Shown: one piece after another, positions 1-8,829 of the stretch
Numbering within the stretch: position 1 is the first letter of the stretch
How the letters are laid out: every line of letters starts with the position of its first letter
Assembly (NCBI RefSeq): GCF_017795885.1
Contig: NZ_CP059297.1
Coordinates: 1,116,001 to 1,180,000, forward strand
Source of the DNA: Brevundimonas sp. AJA228-03
Lineage (GTDB): Bacteria > Pseudomonadota > Alphaproteobacteria > Caulobacterales > Caulobacteraceae
Length of the DNA stretch: 64,000 nt
Direction: 5' to 3'
Notes under the pieces: model-generated
What the model was told of the DNA's origin: nothing
What the model saw: only the letters and a program-made list of their open reading frames with translations
The model's database searches: none
Position numbers and translations under genes: made by a program

Positions 1-2439
1 GCCCCGGAACGTCTCGGGCAGGAAGTTGAACGGCGTCTGCAGCGTGATCTCGAACCCGTCCAGATCCCCGCCCGGCGTGTTACGGCTGGACGTGAAGATG
101 ACGTCCGACGAGGGCAGGACGCCTGCCGGAAGGATGTCGTTCGGGAAACCCGTCTCCGAGAAGGGCAGGCGTTCACGCACGGTCTGGACGAAGGAATCGA
201 TGGACTTGTGGAACAGGGCGAAGCTGAACAGGGCCTCGTCGTAGGGATACCATTCCACGCTCAGATCGTAGTTGGTGGCGCGGATGGGGTCCAGGAACGG
301 GTTGCCGACGGTCAGGGTGACGTCCGCCACGCCCTGGGCGACCGTACCACCCGGGGTGAGCTGGTTGAGGGCTGGTCGCGCCATGACCTTGGCGGCGGCG
401 AAGCGCACAATCAGATCGCTGACCGGCTCGATGGAGACGTTCAGAGCAGGCAGGGTGTCTTCGTAGGTGTTGGTCAGGTTGAGGGTGCGGGTCCCCAGCA
501 GACCGGTCGCATTCACTTCCGTCTCGACATAGCGGACGCCAAGATTGCCCCGGACCGGCATGTCCATCAGCGAGGTCTGGAAGTCGGCCTGCAGGAAGAT
601 GCCTTTCGATGTCTCGTTCACGGCCCGCGTTTCACCCGCGAACGGGGTCACCCGGAAGTCACCGAAATCATTGACGCAATTGCAGCTGAAACCGATCAGC
701 GCATCGAGTTTGGCAATGTCCGGGATGACCCAGCTCGCGGGCGTGGAGCCAGGCAGGGTCAGGGATCCCCGGTTCAGGCTGGTGACGCGGGTCGAATACT
801 GGTCGATCGTGACCCCGCGGGCCGCCAGGAGCGCAAGGGCGGTCGCCGGGACGGCCTCGACCGCCTTGCGATTCTCGACCACCGAGAAGCCGAACTCCTT
901 CTGCGAGGCTCCGGCACGGAAGGTCAGGCTGTCGTTGAAGTCCCAGGTGAACTCGGCCTCGATCGTGTCGTAGGTGTTCTCTGTCTTGTTCGGACGCAGA
1001 CGGATGATCGAGGCGTCGCCCAGCGTGGCCGAAGGGCTGAGCGCCCAGTTGGCCGGGTTGGTGACATCGAAGCCGTAGTTGAAGGCCGGGACGTTCTTGT
1101 TGCCCGAATAGTCGTAGCTGTAGCCGTCGACGTCATAGCGATCGAACGAGACCGTCGTCTGCTGGGGGTTGGACCCGATGGCTTCGGAGCTGCCGACCAG
1201 CCCGCGGAACCGGAAAGTATCGGTGAATTCGTGGGTCAGGGTCAGGGCGTTCTGGGTGAACTCCGTCGACAGGACGTCGATGCGCTGTTCGGTGCGGGCG
1301 TCGACGTCGTCGAAGGTCGCGCTGATCAGGGTCGCGTTGTTGTCGATGACGCCGCGGACCAGATCCATGGCCCGGAAGCCCTGGACGCCGGCTTCACGCG
1401 CGGGGCTGATGATCTCCAGGAACTCCTCGTTCCGGGTCTGGTCCAGCTTGGCGTAGAGCGAGTCGAACGTCAGTCGCGTTCGGTCGGTCACATCGAACTG
1501 GATGGACCCGGTGACGCCCAGGCGCTCGCGATCGTAGGTGATGCGGCCGTAGCGCGGAATGCGCGGATGGGCCGCCAGATGGGCCGCTGCCTGGGCCGCG
1601 AGACCCGTCAGCGTACGGCCGTCGGCGGTCGTGATCGTTCCGACCGACTGGTAGCAGCGCGTGGAGTTGACGTAGGAGGTGATGACCCCGGCCACCGTGG
1701 TGGGCACGCAGCCGTCGTCGGCAGGGACCCGGAAGCCGACCGAGCTGGAGCCGTCCTCGAAGGTTTCGCGCTTGCTGTAGGCGGCGGAGACCAGCGCACC
1801 CAGACGGCCATCCAGCCAGCGATTGCTGATCAGCGCGGTTGCGCGGGGGCCTGTGTTCTCCGACAGGTCGTTGTAGGTGGCCTGGGTTCCGGCGGCGAAG
1901 GTGAAGCCCGAATAGTCGAACGGGCGGGCCGTCTGCAGATCGACGGTGGCCCCCAGCGAACCCTCATTGACCGAGGCTTCCTGCGATTTGCGCACGGTGA
2001 TGCTGTTGAACAGCTCCGAGGCGAAGACATTGAAGTCGAAACCCCGGTTGCGGTTGGCGCGCCCCTGGTCGCGGCCGCCGGTGGTCGCCAGGGCTTCGAG
2101 GCCATTCAGACGAACCCGGACGAAGTCGGAGCTCAAACCCCGGACGTTGATCGAGCGGCCCTCGCCGCCGTCACGATCGATCTGCACCCCGGGAACGCGC
2201 TGAAGCGATTCGGCGAGATTGAGGTCGGGGAAGTCGGCGATATCCTCCGCACTGATGGAGTCGACGATCGAATTCTCGTTGCGCTTCACATCGATCGCGG
2301 CCTGCAGCGACCGACGGAAGCCGGTGACGACCACCTCATCGACCATTGTTTCCTGTGGCGTGGGTGGTGTCTGGGCCAACGCGCTCGTCGCCATGGCACC
2401 CATTGCGACGGTGCCGAACAGAATGGATCGCAGAATCAT
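1..2439 (-). CDS. TonB-dependent receptor, 3' end cut by window edge
   Basis: Outer-membrane active transporter, probably importing oligosaccharides with energy from TonB. The 813 visible codons start at the ATG complementary to 2437-2439 and run open to base 1. A signal peptide ending around ALAQ is followed by a TonB-box-like DEVVVTGFR (about residue 33), then a plug domain with the typical SLQRVPGVQIDR and NVRGL segments, then a long beta-barrel. Family members are often 900-1000 residues, so the C-terminal barrel strands are missing. The gene lies downstream and on the same strand as carbohydrate-degrading genes, and a palindromic operator candidate lies about 60 bp upstream of the start. 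That context supports a polysaccharide-product receptor rather than an iron-siderophore receptor. The substrate is not visible from sequence. Confidence 0.93.
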   Translation of the reverse strand, partial: MILRSILFGTVAMGAMATSALAQTPPTPQETMVDEVVVTGFRRSLQAAIDVKRNENSIVDSISAEDIADFPDLNLAESLQRVPGVQIDRDGGEGRSINVRGLSSDFVRVRLNGLEALATTGGRDQGRANRNRGFDFNVFASELFNSITVRKSQEASVNEGSLGATVDLQTARPFDYSGFTFAAGTQATYNDLSENTGPRATALISNRWLDGRLGALVSAAYSKRETFEDGSSSVGFRVPADDGCVPTTVAGVITSYVNSTRCYQSVGTITTADGRTLTGLAAQAAAHLAAHPRIPRYGRITYDRERLGVTGSIQFDVTDRTRLTFDSLYAKLDQTRNEEFLEIISPAREAGVQGFRAMDLVRGVIDNNATLISATFDDVDARTEQRIDVLSTEFTQNALTLTHEFTDTFRFRGLVGSSEAIGSNPQQTTVSFDRYDVDGYSYDYSGNKNVPAFNYGFDVTNPANWALSPSATLGDASIIRLRPNKTENTYDTIEAEFTWDFNDSLTFRAGASQKEFGFSVVENRKAVEAVPATALALLAARGVTIDQYSTRVTSLNRGSLTLPGSTPASWVIPDIAKLDALIGFSCNCVNDFGDFRVTPFAGETRAVNETSKGIFLQADFQTSLMDMPVRGNLGVRYVETEVNATGLLGTRTLNLTNTYEDTLPALNVSIEPVSDLIVRFAAAKVMARPALNQLTPGGTVAQGVADVTLTVGNPFLDPIRATNYDLSVEWYPYDEALFSFALFHKSIDSFVQTVRERLPFSETGFPNDILPAGVLPSSDVIFTSSRNTPGGDLDGFEITLQTPFNFLPETFRG

Positions 2440-2753
2440 CGTTTTCTCTCCCCCTGACCGTCTGCTTCTTGGTGAAGCTTTTTCGGTTCAATCCCTCATT
2501 GATACCGGTGTCATTCAGCTCGTCAAGTGCTGCCTATGTCATTGTTCGGGCAACAACGAGATGCCGACACCAATGAGTGATGGTGTAGATCGTCCGGACA
2601 CGCTTCTGTGGACCTTAGGTGTAAACGTCAGCTCGATGCGGTCCCGCCAGACCCGCGCGGCCCCATAGCCGGTGTCGATGCCGCTTTCGACCGGCCGTCG
2701 CTACGTTCGGCGACGGCAACGAGGACCTCCAGGACATCACCACGTCATCCGGA
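2440..2753. other. 314-bp intergenic region ahead of the TonB receptor gene
   Basis: No credible gene is present. The stretch should hold the receptor promoter on the minus strand. It contains the near-palindrome at 2500-2513, listed separately. A second inverted repeat has arms ACACCA at 2567-2572 and TGGTGT at 2581-2586 with an 8-base spacer. Nothing else recognisable was seen. Confidence 0.5.
2500..2513. promoter_or_regulatory. Candidate LacI-type operator upstream of the TonB receptor
   Basis: TGATACCGGTGTCA is palindromic except for one position pair around a central ACCGGT. Extended outward the halves read ATTGATACC and, on the other strand, AATGACACC. It lies about 60 bp upstream of the receptor start. 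Related half-sites occur at 8747 and 10084, ahead of two other genes of the same locus. LacI-family regulators of carbohydrate loci typically bind palindromes with a central CG. No such regulator is encoded in the window, so the assignment is inferred. Confidence 0.5.
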
Positions 2754-3956
2754 TCATGTCCGGTTTGGAGGCGTGCATACGGCCAGGTTTGCCGACGCTG
2801 GTCCAAGCCAATCGATCCAGACGGCTGCGGGACGCCCTGTCGCCCGTTTCAGGGCAGCATACGGGTCGCAGAATTCAGGCTCCAGCAAGCTGGCAATTCC
2901 GAGCGTATTGACCGCGCCGGCGCGGTCCCACATCCCCGCATAGCCCGGCTGCCCGGCTCGCGCCCTGTCTGCGTCAAACTTGATCCGGGAGTTGACGAAC
3001 TCCTGATGGGTCAGCCTGCCATCCGCGTAGGGGAGGAGCCAGGAGACGGCATCGCGTGCGCCAGCACCGGCAGGATTCCGCCATCCGAACCAATCCTCAC
3101 CATGAACCCTTGCCGCCAGAGCCGCCGTCATCAAGGGATCCAGATTGTAGGTGACGTAGTGGATCGCATCACGCTCGTGGAAGTCGTGGACGGTCCCGTC
3201 GGCAAGAACGTTGTTGCTGACGTGGCGGCGATAGGCGGCCCTGGCACGGTCGATCAGCGCCGGATCACCAATCCGATAGGCCGCGAGCGTTGCCAGCTTG
3301 ATCCTGTGACTTTGCCAGTTCGTGCCTGCGTTGATCGGGGTGCCGTCCATGGCGTCCAGGTAACCGATCGCAAGGGCTCGCCAGAAGGCGTCGATCCGGG
3401 TCTTGCCGTCCGGCGTCAGGGCGTCGCTAACAAGATCGGTCGTCATGATCAGGGTATCGAAGCCGGTTTCGTCGATCGGGTTGAAGGACCAGCGATAGGT
3501 CTCCGCCCAGGCCATCAGATAGACCTCGGCGCGCTCCGCGTAGCGACGCTCGCCCGTCAGCCGATAGGCGAGACCCAGAGACAGGGAGATCGGAAAGTCC
3601 TCTCGCGCCCGGCCACTGATCTCTCGAATGCCTCGGCCGGGGAGGGTGCCCTCGGTGTGGATCACGGGGATGGCACCCGGTGGTCTGGACAGGCCAACCG
3701 TGGCATTGGCGATCACGGCGTCGGCCGCCATGGTGCCGATATGGGTCGGCAAGCGATCTTCGGCTCCCGGCCCGAACAGGGCGAACCCTGATGCGGGTTC
3801 CTCGATCAAGACCGGCGGCATGGACTGCCCTTCGGCCCTGGCCTCGCCATGCGCCAGGGCGGCAAGGGTGATCAGGAGGCCCGCCAGCAGACAGGCTGCG
3901 GCGCGCGATACCGGCCACGACCGTCCTGATGTTCCGGGCGTGACCTGGCCTACCAT
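2754..3956 (-). CDS. Secreted alginate-lyase-family polysaccharide lyase
   Basis: Predicted periplasmic enzyme of about 400 residues with a hydrophobic signal segment (about residues 20-40). The body is helical and resembles the alginate lyase domain (Pfam Alginate_lyase; PL5/PL38-like alpha/alpha toroid). Supporting motifs are the NWQSHRIKL segment (mid-protein), the following TVHDFHERDAIHYVTYNL, where His and Tyr are typical lyase catalytic residues, and a C-terminal FVNSRIKFDADR segment. Such enzymes cleave uronic-acid polymers by beta-elimination. The start overlaps the end of the upstream gene by 7 bp, so it is co-transcribed with it. Substrate could be alginate, glucuronan or another uronan, and sequence alone does not decide. 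Confidence 0.72.
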   Translation of the reverse strand: MVGQVTPGTSGRSWPVSRAAACLLAGLLITLAALAHGEARAEGQSMPPVLIEEPASGFALFGPGAEDRLPTHIGTMAADAVIANATVGLSRPPGAIPVIHTEGTLPGRGIREISGRAREDFPISLSLGLAYRLTGERRYAERAEVYLMAWAETYRWSFNPIDETGFDTLIMTTDLVSDALTPDGKTRIDAFWRALAIGYLDAMDGTPINAGTNWQSHRIKLATLAAYRIGDPALIDRARAAYRRHVSNNVLADGTVHDFHERDAIHYVTYNLDPLMTAALAARVHGEDWFGWRNPAGAGARDAVSWLLPYADGRLTHQEFVNSRIKFDADRARAGQPGYAGMWDRAGAVNTLGIASLLEPEFCDPYAALKRATGRPAAVWIDWLGPASANLAVCTPPNRT

Positions 3957-4861
3957 CGGCGTTCCGCCATCTGGGCCGAGGCGAGCAAAAGCGCTCCCAG
4001 GGCTGCGTCATCATGTTCGAACGCCGCGAGACGATCAGGGGTCCGAAGAGCGTCCCAGCCGTTGAGGGCCGCGCTTTCGCCCTCGTTGAAGCTCAGCATT
4101 CCCGTGTTCAGACCCCACGTCAGCCCGAACACGAACAACGCCGAGGCACCCATATCGGCCGGCGTCGACCCATCGTCGAGGCGCGCGTGCCACAAGGCGT
4201 CGGGCCCCTGGGTGCGGGTAACCGTGCGTGCCATCTCACGGTACAGGGCGACATACTCGAGGCGAGCCAGGTCTTCAGCGGGCAAGGCATCCACCATTCG
4301 GGTCAGGGCGGCGAAGGCTGTCGCATTGATCTTGGCGTCGAAATGCCGTTCGCCGATGGCGTCTTCATTGGCATGAAACAGCAGGGCTTCGCGGTCGAAG
4401 AGGGTCAGCGCCATACGCCGGAATGCCAGGTCGAGCGAAGCGACCTTGGCCCGTCCCGACTCGCCTACCCATGGCCCGACCCAGAGATCGGAACCCCGGA
4501 GCAGATCGTTGCTCCGACAGTCAGACCCGGCGCAGATACGGGGTATTGTGATCGGGATCGTTTCTGCGCCGGTCACTTTGGCCTGTGCGGCCGCGGTGAA
4601 GTATCGCGGGTCGCCGCTTGCCCGGCCGAGGGCGTCCAGGCCGAGTGGCAAAAGAGGATGGCCCGCCTCGATCCGTCCTTGACCGTTCGCCGCCAGACGG
4701 CGCTCGACCAGCGGCGTGACGACCTCCAGCACACCGGCGCTCCATGCCGGATTGGTCGCTGAAATCGATGTCGGTGGCGGAGCCTCCGGCACGGATACGC
4801 ACCCCGAGACCGATGCGACCGCGAGCAAGAGGGAACCGAGACGCACGGTTCTAGGGCGCAT
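3950..4861 (-). CDS. GH88/GH105-like lipoprotein, probable unsaturated-uronyl hydrolase
   Basis: Predicted lipoprotein of 303 residues with a signal segment ending in a VSGC lipobox. The helical body has a segment DALWHARLDD followed by ADMGASALFVFGLTWGL. This resembles the C-terminal half of unsaturated glucuronyl/rhamnogalacturonyl hydrolases (GH88/GH105), which take the unsaturated sugar produced by polysaccharide lyases. At about 300 residues it is shorter than typical GH105 proteins (about 370). I could not place the catalytic Asp pair with confidence, so function is inferred from fold resemblance and lyase neighbours. I chose the ATG at 4861, which overlaps the upstream stop by 11 bp; an upstream in-frame ATG at 4873 is also possible. 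Confidence 0.55.
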   Translation of the reverse strand: MRPRTVRLGSLLLAVASVSGCVSVPEAPPPTSISATNPAWSAGVLEVVTPLVERRLAANGQGRIEAGHPLLPLGLDALGRASGDPRYFTAAAQAKVTGAETIPITIPRICAGSDCRSNDLLRGSDLWVGPWVGESGRAKVASLDLAFRRMALTLFDREALLFHANEDAIGERHFDAKINATAFAALTRMVDALPAEDLARLEYVALYREMARTVTRTQGPDALWHARLDDGSTPADMGASALFVFGLTWGLNTGMLSFNEGESAALNGWDALRTPDRLAAFEHDDAALGALLLASAQMAERRW

Positions 4862-7800
4862 ACGGGACCACATTGTTCTGGCGGCTGATCTCGAGCGGCT
4901 CGCCGTCGAGAACCAGCCGGATCCGGCTGTCCTCCGGTACCAGGGACGGAAGGGTCAGGGTCACCGTCTGGACCTTCGGCCGAAGATCGTTCGGGGCCTC
5001 CAGCGCTTCGAACGGGGCGCTGGTGAGGGGCACGCCCTGGGCCGTTTCCACGACCACCCGCCCCGAGGGTGAGGCGACGGACCCAAGGCTGTGAACGCAC
5101 ACCGTCATCTGGTGGCCGTCGATGGTCACATCGGACCGGCCGATCCCGACATCCGGGCGGATCGCCATCGCCGGCCCGGCTTCGACAAGCCGGAACTCCA
5201 GAACACTCGCATCGGGTGGCAGGATCAGCGGCAGGGCCTCGCCCGGTCCGAACGGGACCGTCCGGGCCTCCGCCGTGTCGGCACGGTCATCACCGTCCCC
5301 ATCCGGTCCCTGAGTGACGCGCCAGGTTCCGGGCTGGATTTCGGCCCCCGTGATCGCCGCGCGCACGGGCCGGTTCGACAGGTTCCAGACGACGACGCGA
5401 AACCCGTCTGCGGCCGGTTCGCGCACGAGGATGGCCGTTCCGAGAGCGTCTTCGGGATCGTCGAAGCGCCAGCTGATCCTGTGGCCCGGAACGATGCGGT
5501 TGCGGGCGTGGGCGACGCCGCCCAGCCTCGCGCGCTGCAGTTGCACGCTGGGCACCTCCACGCGGTCGGTCCACCAGTGGTCCTCGGTCTGCATGCGCAT
5601 GCGCACCGAGGCCGACTGAAGCTCGCGGGCATACAGGCGTTCCAGCGGCTCACGGTTTCCTGTCTCGGCGGCAGCGAAGGTCAGGGCATCGGCCGGTGCG
5701 TCCGGCGCACTGGCCAGGTCCACATAGCGCTGATCGAGCTCCGGTCGGCCCAGGTCGCGGCCGACGTCGCTGTTGACGTTCGCGAACTCTGCCGAGCGCG
5801 CAGGATCTCCCAGTGGCTCCAGATAGGCAGCGGCACCCGTCCACCGCCACGCAGCCCACAGCAACATCGCGGTCGGCCCAAGCCCGGACCCGCGCTGTGC
5901 GTCCGTCGTCCAGTTTATGTCCGCCGGCCAGGAGATCGTCCCGTCGGTGCCGGTTTGACGATGGGCGACGTAACCGTCCGCCAGTTCGAGCAGCAGTGAC
6001 CTCAGTTCCGGAGACCCGTTGTAGTCAACCAGGAGCATCCCGGGATGCAGGATCAGATGCGACTGGCCCTTCGACCAGTCCCATGGCGTTTCGCGGGCGA
6101 ACAGCGAACCGCCGAAGTTGTTCGAGATGATGTGCCGATGGCCGGCCGCATTGATCGCCGTGATGTCGGCGTAACGCCGCGCCGTCGCCATCAACCGCTC
6201 GATAGCGACGGGATCGCCGCGGTTCAGCAAGGCCGCCTGGCTGATGGCGTTGATGCCTTCCTCGTAGGTGTGAAGCTCGTCGGTCTGGATCCGGTTGAGG
6301 CCCTGGTCCCACATGTCGTTGCGATAGCTCGCTTCGACGAGTGCATTCAGCGAGGCGTTGAGCTTGTCCGGATCGACCCCCATCAGGGCCGGGCCAACCC
6401 ACTGATTGGTCAGGTCCGTATCGTCGGAAATCCCGCCTCCGAACTCGCCGTTGACCTGGCGGTTGTCGATCCACCAGTTCACGAAATGACGCACCTGCTT
6501 CAGTGCCTCTGTCTGACGGAAGGCCCACAGGGGAACGCCGGCGGGAGGGATCGGCTGGACGAAGTCGGGCAGGGGCTGGGCCGCGTTCCATTCGCTCCAG
6601 TAGGCGCGACCCTCGACATTGTCCGGATCGATCCTCAGCAGATCGGTCAGGTCGCGATAGAACCGGTCGAACAGCGCCAGGTCCCGCGTGATCTGGCGTT
6701 CCTCGACCAGAAAGCCGTAGTTGTCCTTTATCTGCATCAGACGGTCGGCGACATGCTCGGCACGCGCGGCGTCGCGGGTCTTGAAGATCAGGCGGACGCC
6801 CATGCCGTCCAGGCTCCCGGCACTGAAGTCGGAAGCGGCGGCGGCCACGGTCAGGTACAGGCTGTGATCGTTGTCCAGTATGCGGTCCCGGGTGTCGAGA
6901 AAGACGGTCCGGGCCTCTCCCGGGCGGACAGAGACGTTGATGTCGAGCAGGTCGCGCAGCGGCCAGGTGGGGTCCTTGACCCGTATGTTCAGCGAGATCA
7001 GGCCCGCAGCATCCGGCGTGGCGGTCAGGGCAGGAATGTCGAGCACAATACCGTCAAGGCCACCCGCCTCCTGAAAACTCAGGGTCGGCACGTTGCGGAT
7101 CAGGGGACCGCCCGGCCGGCCGCGGCGGAAGTCGATCGGCAGCACCACATGGACGATCGGCCGACTTCCCGTCAGGGGCGTGGCGCGCGCCAGGCCGGGC
7201 GCGCTGTCGGGCAGGGCCACGACCGTGTCGCGCTCCTCGCGTGGATAGCGGCCTGCAATGAAAGCCGTCACGTCGTCGATGGCGACATAGCCGGGCTCGA
7301 CCGCGCTGCGGACGACATAGCGATAGTCGCCGAGGCTTTGAGGAATATCACCCGCCGTCACGTTGTAGACGCCGATCTCCTGAATGGGGGTCTCTGGCTC
7401 CGTGTTGGTGAAGCGCAGCGCGCCGCCCTGCTGGACAGGCAGGCGCGTCGAGGTGCGTTCGGCACTCTGCGGGCGTTGAAACAGACTCCGCGCCGGCGAC
7501 GCGTCGATCACGCGGCTGGCGTTGATCCGGGCGTCGACGGCAGCCACCTCGCCATAGGCTGCGCCCTGGATTTCGACCTGGTTCCATGGCTCCTGCGGCA
7601 GGAACCAGGTCGCAGACCGGCCGCCCATCGAATAGACGTTCCAGTCCGGCAGGATGAAATAGTCGCTCCGCCCGGGCAGTCGTGAACGATTGTAGACGCC
7701 GGGCCATGTGGTCTCCCGGATACCGTCGTTGCCCTTCCAGTGCCGCTGCGCGACGTCGCGTTGATCCGTGAACTCGACGCGACGAATGATCGTGACACGA

Positions 7801-8648
7801 TCGGCGAGATACGGCGCTGCGCCCTGATCAAAGCCGAAGCGACGGCTCCACGCATCCTGCCAGGGCCGGGATGCCAGTGCCGGGACATCGGCGCTTCCCC
7901 CTTGTCGCATCGCGCCGATCTCGGCCCCGGACAGGGCCCGTTCGTAGATCCGCAGATCATCGTAGTCCGACCCGCGGGTGAAGCTGTAGCGACTGTGAAC
8001 CTGTATCGGCGAAACGATGCGGGCGGCGGTGCCGAACTGGTCGAGAGCCGCGTCCAACGGCGCAGAGGTCGCCTCGGCCGCGACGCGTTCGCCGTCGACG
8101 AACAGCGCGATGCCGGTCGTCTCGTCCCAGGTGAAGGCGAGGTGGGTCCAGCGATCGGGATCCGGCGCGACCGGCAAGGTGTAGGAGGCCCGCACCCGGG
8201 CCAGATTGGCGTCGGTGACGAAGGCGTCGAAACCAGAGCCGTTCCAGTCGATGCGCAGGAACGTCATGTCCCAGCTGGAATGGTTGGCATAGCCGACGCG
8301 GAACAGGACGAAAGGCGTCGGACCGGTCGCATAGTGGGCCCGCCAGTCGAACGCGACCGTACCCCGTTGCGCAAGGATGTTGCCGGGCGCGGACCAGGCC
8401 AGTTGCTGATCATCGCTCCCTTCGAGGTAGCCACCCCTGGCCCCGCCGGTCGGTCTCACGGCGATCCGGTCGGCGAACGTCGGCTCGGCCTGACCCCTGG
8501 CAAGGTCCGCTACCACACTGCTGTCGGCCGACATGTGAAACAGCAGGCCATCCGGCGGGCTCGTGACCTGCCGGGCGACCGCTGCGCCCGGCGCACCAAT
8601 CGCGACGCATAACGCAAGCCAGCCCAGCCGGCCGATGAACGTCCGCAT
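4851..8648 (-). CDS. Large secreted LamG plus helical-toroid protein, candidate polysaccharide lyase
   Basis: Predicted exported protein of 1265 residues. After a signal peptide (about 1-25) comes a LamG/concanavalin-like beta-sandwich (about residues 30-250) with GTVAFDWRAHY and DRWTHLAFTWDE signatures, which in other proteins binds carbohydrate. A middle region (about 290-640) is beta-rich. Residues about 650-960 are helical, with HTYEEGINAISQAAL and a His-rich GHRHIISNNFGG segment resembling alpha/alpha-toroid lyases. The C-terminus (about 1000-1265) is again beta-rich. I do not recognise the exact family. Its place upstream of the lyase and GH105-like genes, with overlap, argues for a polysaccharide-degrading enzyme. 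Alternatives are a binding protein or a heparinase-like enzyme. Confidence 0.6.
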   Translation of the reverse strand: MRTFIGRLGWLALCVAIGAPGAAVARQVTSPPDGLLFHMSADSSVVADLARGQAEPTFADRIAVRPTGGARGGYLEGSDDQQLAWSAPGNILAQRGTVAFDWRAHYATGPTPFVLFRVGYANHSSWDMTFLRIDWNGSGFDAFVTDANLARVRASYTLPVAPDPDRWTHLAFTWDETTGIALFVDGERVAAEATSAPLDAALDQFGTAARIVSPIQVHSRYSFTRGSDYDDLRIYERALSGAEIGAMRQGGSADVPALASRPWQDAWSRRFGFDQGAAPYLADRVTIIRRVEFTDQRDVAQRHWKGNDGIRETTWPGVYNRSRLPGRSDYFILPDWNVYSMGGRSATWFLPQEPWNQVEIQGAAYGEVAAVDARINASRVIDASPARSLFQRPQSAERTSTRLPVQQGGALRFTNTEPETPIQEIGVYNVTAGDIPQSLGDYRYVVRSAVEPGYVAIDDVTAFIAGRYPREERDTVVALPDSAPGLARATPLTGSRPIVHVVLPIDFRRGRPGGPLIRNVPTLSFQEAGGLDGIVLDIPALTATPDAAGLISLNIRVKDPTWPLRDLLDINVSVRPGEARTVFLDTRDRILDNDHSLYLTVAAAASDFSAGSLDGMGVRLIFKTRDAARAEHVADRLMQIKDNYGFLVEERQITRDLALFDRFYRDLTDLLRIDPDNVEGRAYWSEWNAAQPLPDFVQPIPPAGVPLWAFRQTEALKQVRHFVNWWIDNRQVNGEFGGGISDDTDLTNQWVGPALMGVDPDKLNASLNALVEASYRNDMWDQGLNRIQTDELHTYEEGINAISQAALLNRGDPVAIERLMATARRYADITAINAAGHRHIISNNFGGSLFARETPWDWSKGQSHLILHPGMLLVDYNGSPELRSLLLELADGYVAHRQTGTDGTISWPADINWTTDAQRGSGLGPTAMLLWAAWRWTGAAAYLEPLGDPARSAEFANVNSDVGRDLGRPELDQRYVDLASAPDAPADALTFAAAETGNREPLERLYARELQSASVRMRMQTEDHWWTDRVEVPSVQLQRARLGGVAHARNRIVPGHRISWRFDDPEDALGTAILVREPAADGFRVVVWNLSNRPVRAAITGAEIQPGTWRVTQGPDGDGDDRADTAEARTVPFGPGEALPLILPPDASVLEFRLVEAGPAMAIRPDVGIGRSDVTIDGHQMTVCVHSLGSVASPSGRVVVETAQGVPLTSAPFEALEAPNDLRPKVQTVTLTLPSLVPEDSRIRLVLDGEPLEISRQNNVVPYAP

Positions 8649-8746
8649 GCTTCCCCCAATGGTGGTGCGAACCCGGCATGGTGCACGGCGTTCGCCCTTG
8701 CCTTCGCGTTCCTCTGCGGCTTTTGGCCTGCCGCCTGCAAAGACTA

Positions 8747-8760
8747 TGACACCGGTTTCC
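8747..8760. promoter_or_regulatory. Candidate operator upstream of the LamG-lyase gene
   Basis: TGACACCGGTTTCC has one perfect copy of the half-site TGACACC and a degenerate second half around the central CCGG. It lies about 100 bp upstream of the 8648 start. It shares ATGACACC with the sites at 2500 and 10084. Binding by one common regulator is inferred. Confidence 0.4.
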
Positions 8761-8829
8761 GGAAAAGAAAGCCAGACACGGCCGATGATTCACCGGCAAC
8801 AAAGGTCCATTGGCCTCCATTGCTGTTGC

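Noticed and set aside
208..2457. Long plus-strand open frame (749 codons) opposite the TonB receptor
   Set aside because: Antisense shadow of high-GC coding; no domain, while the minus strand gives a clear receptor.
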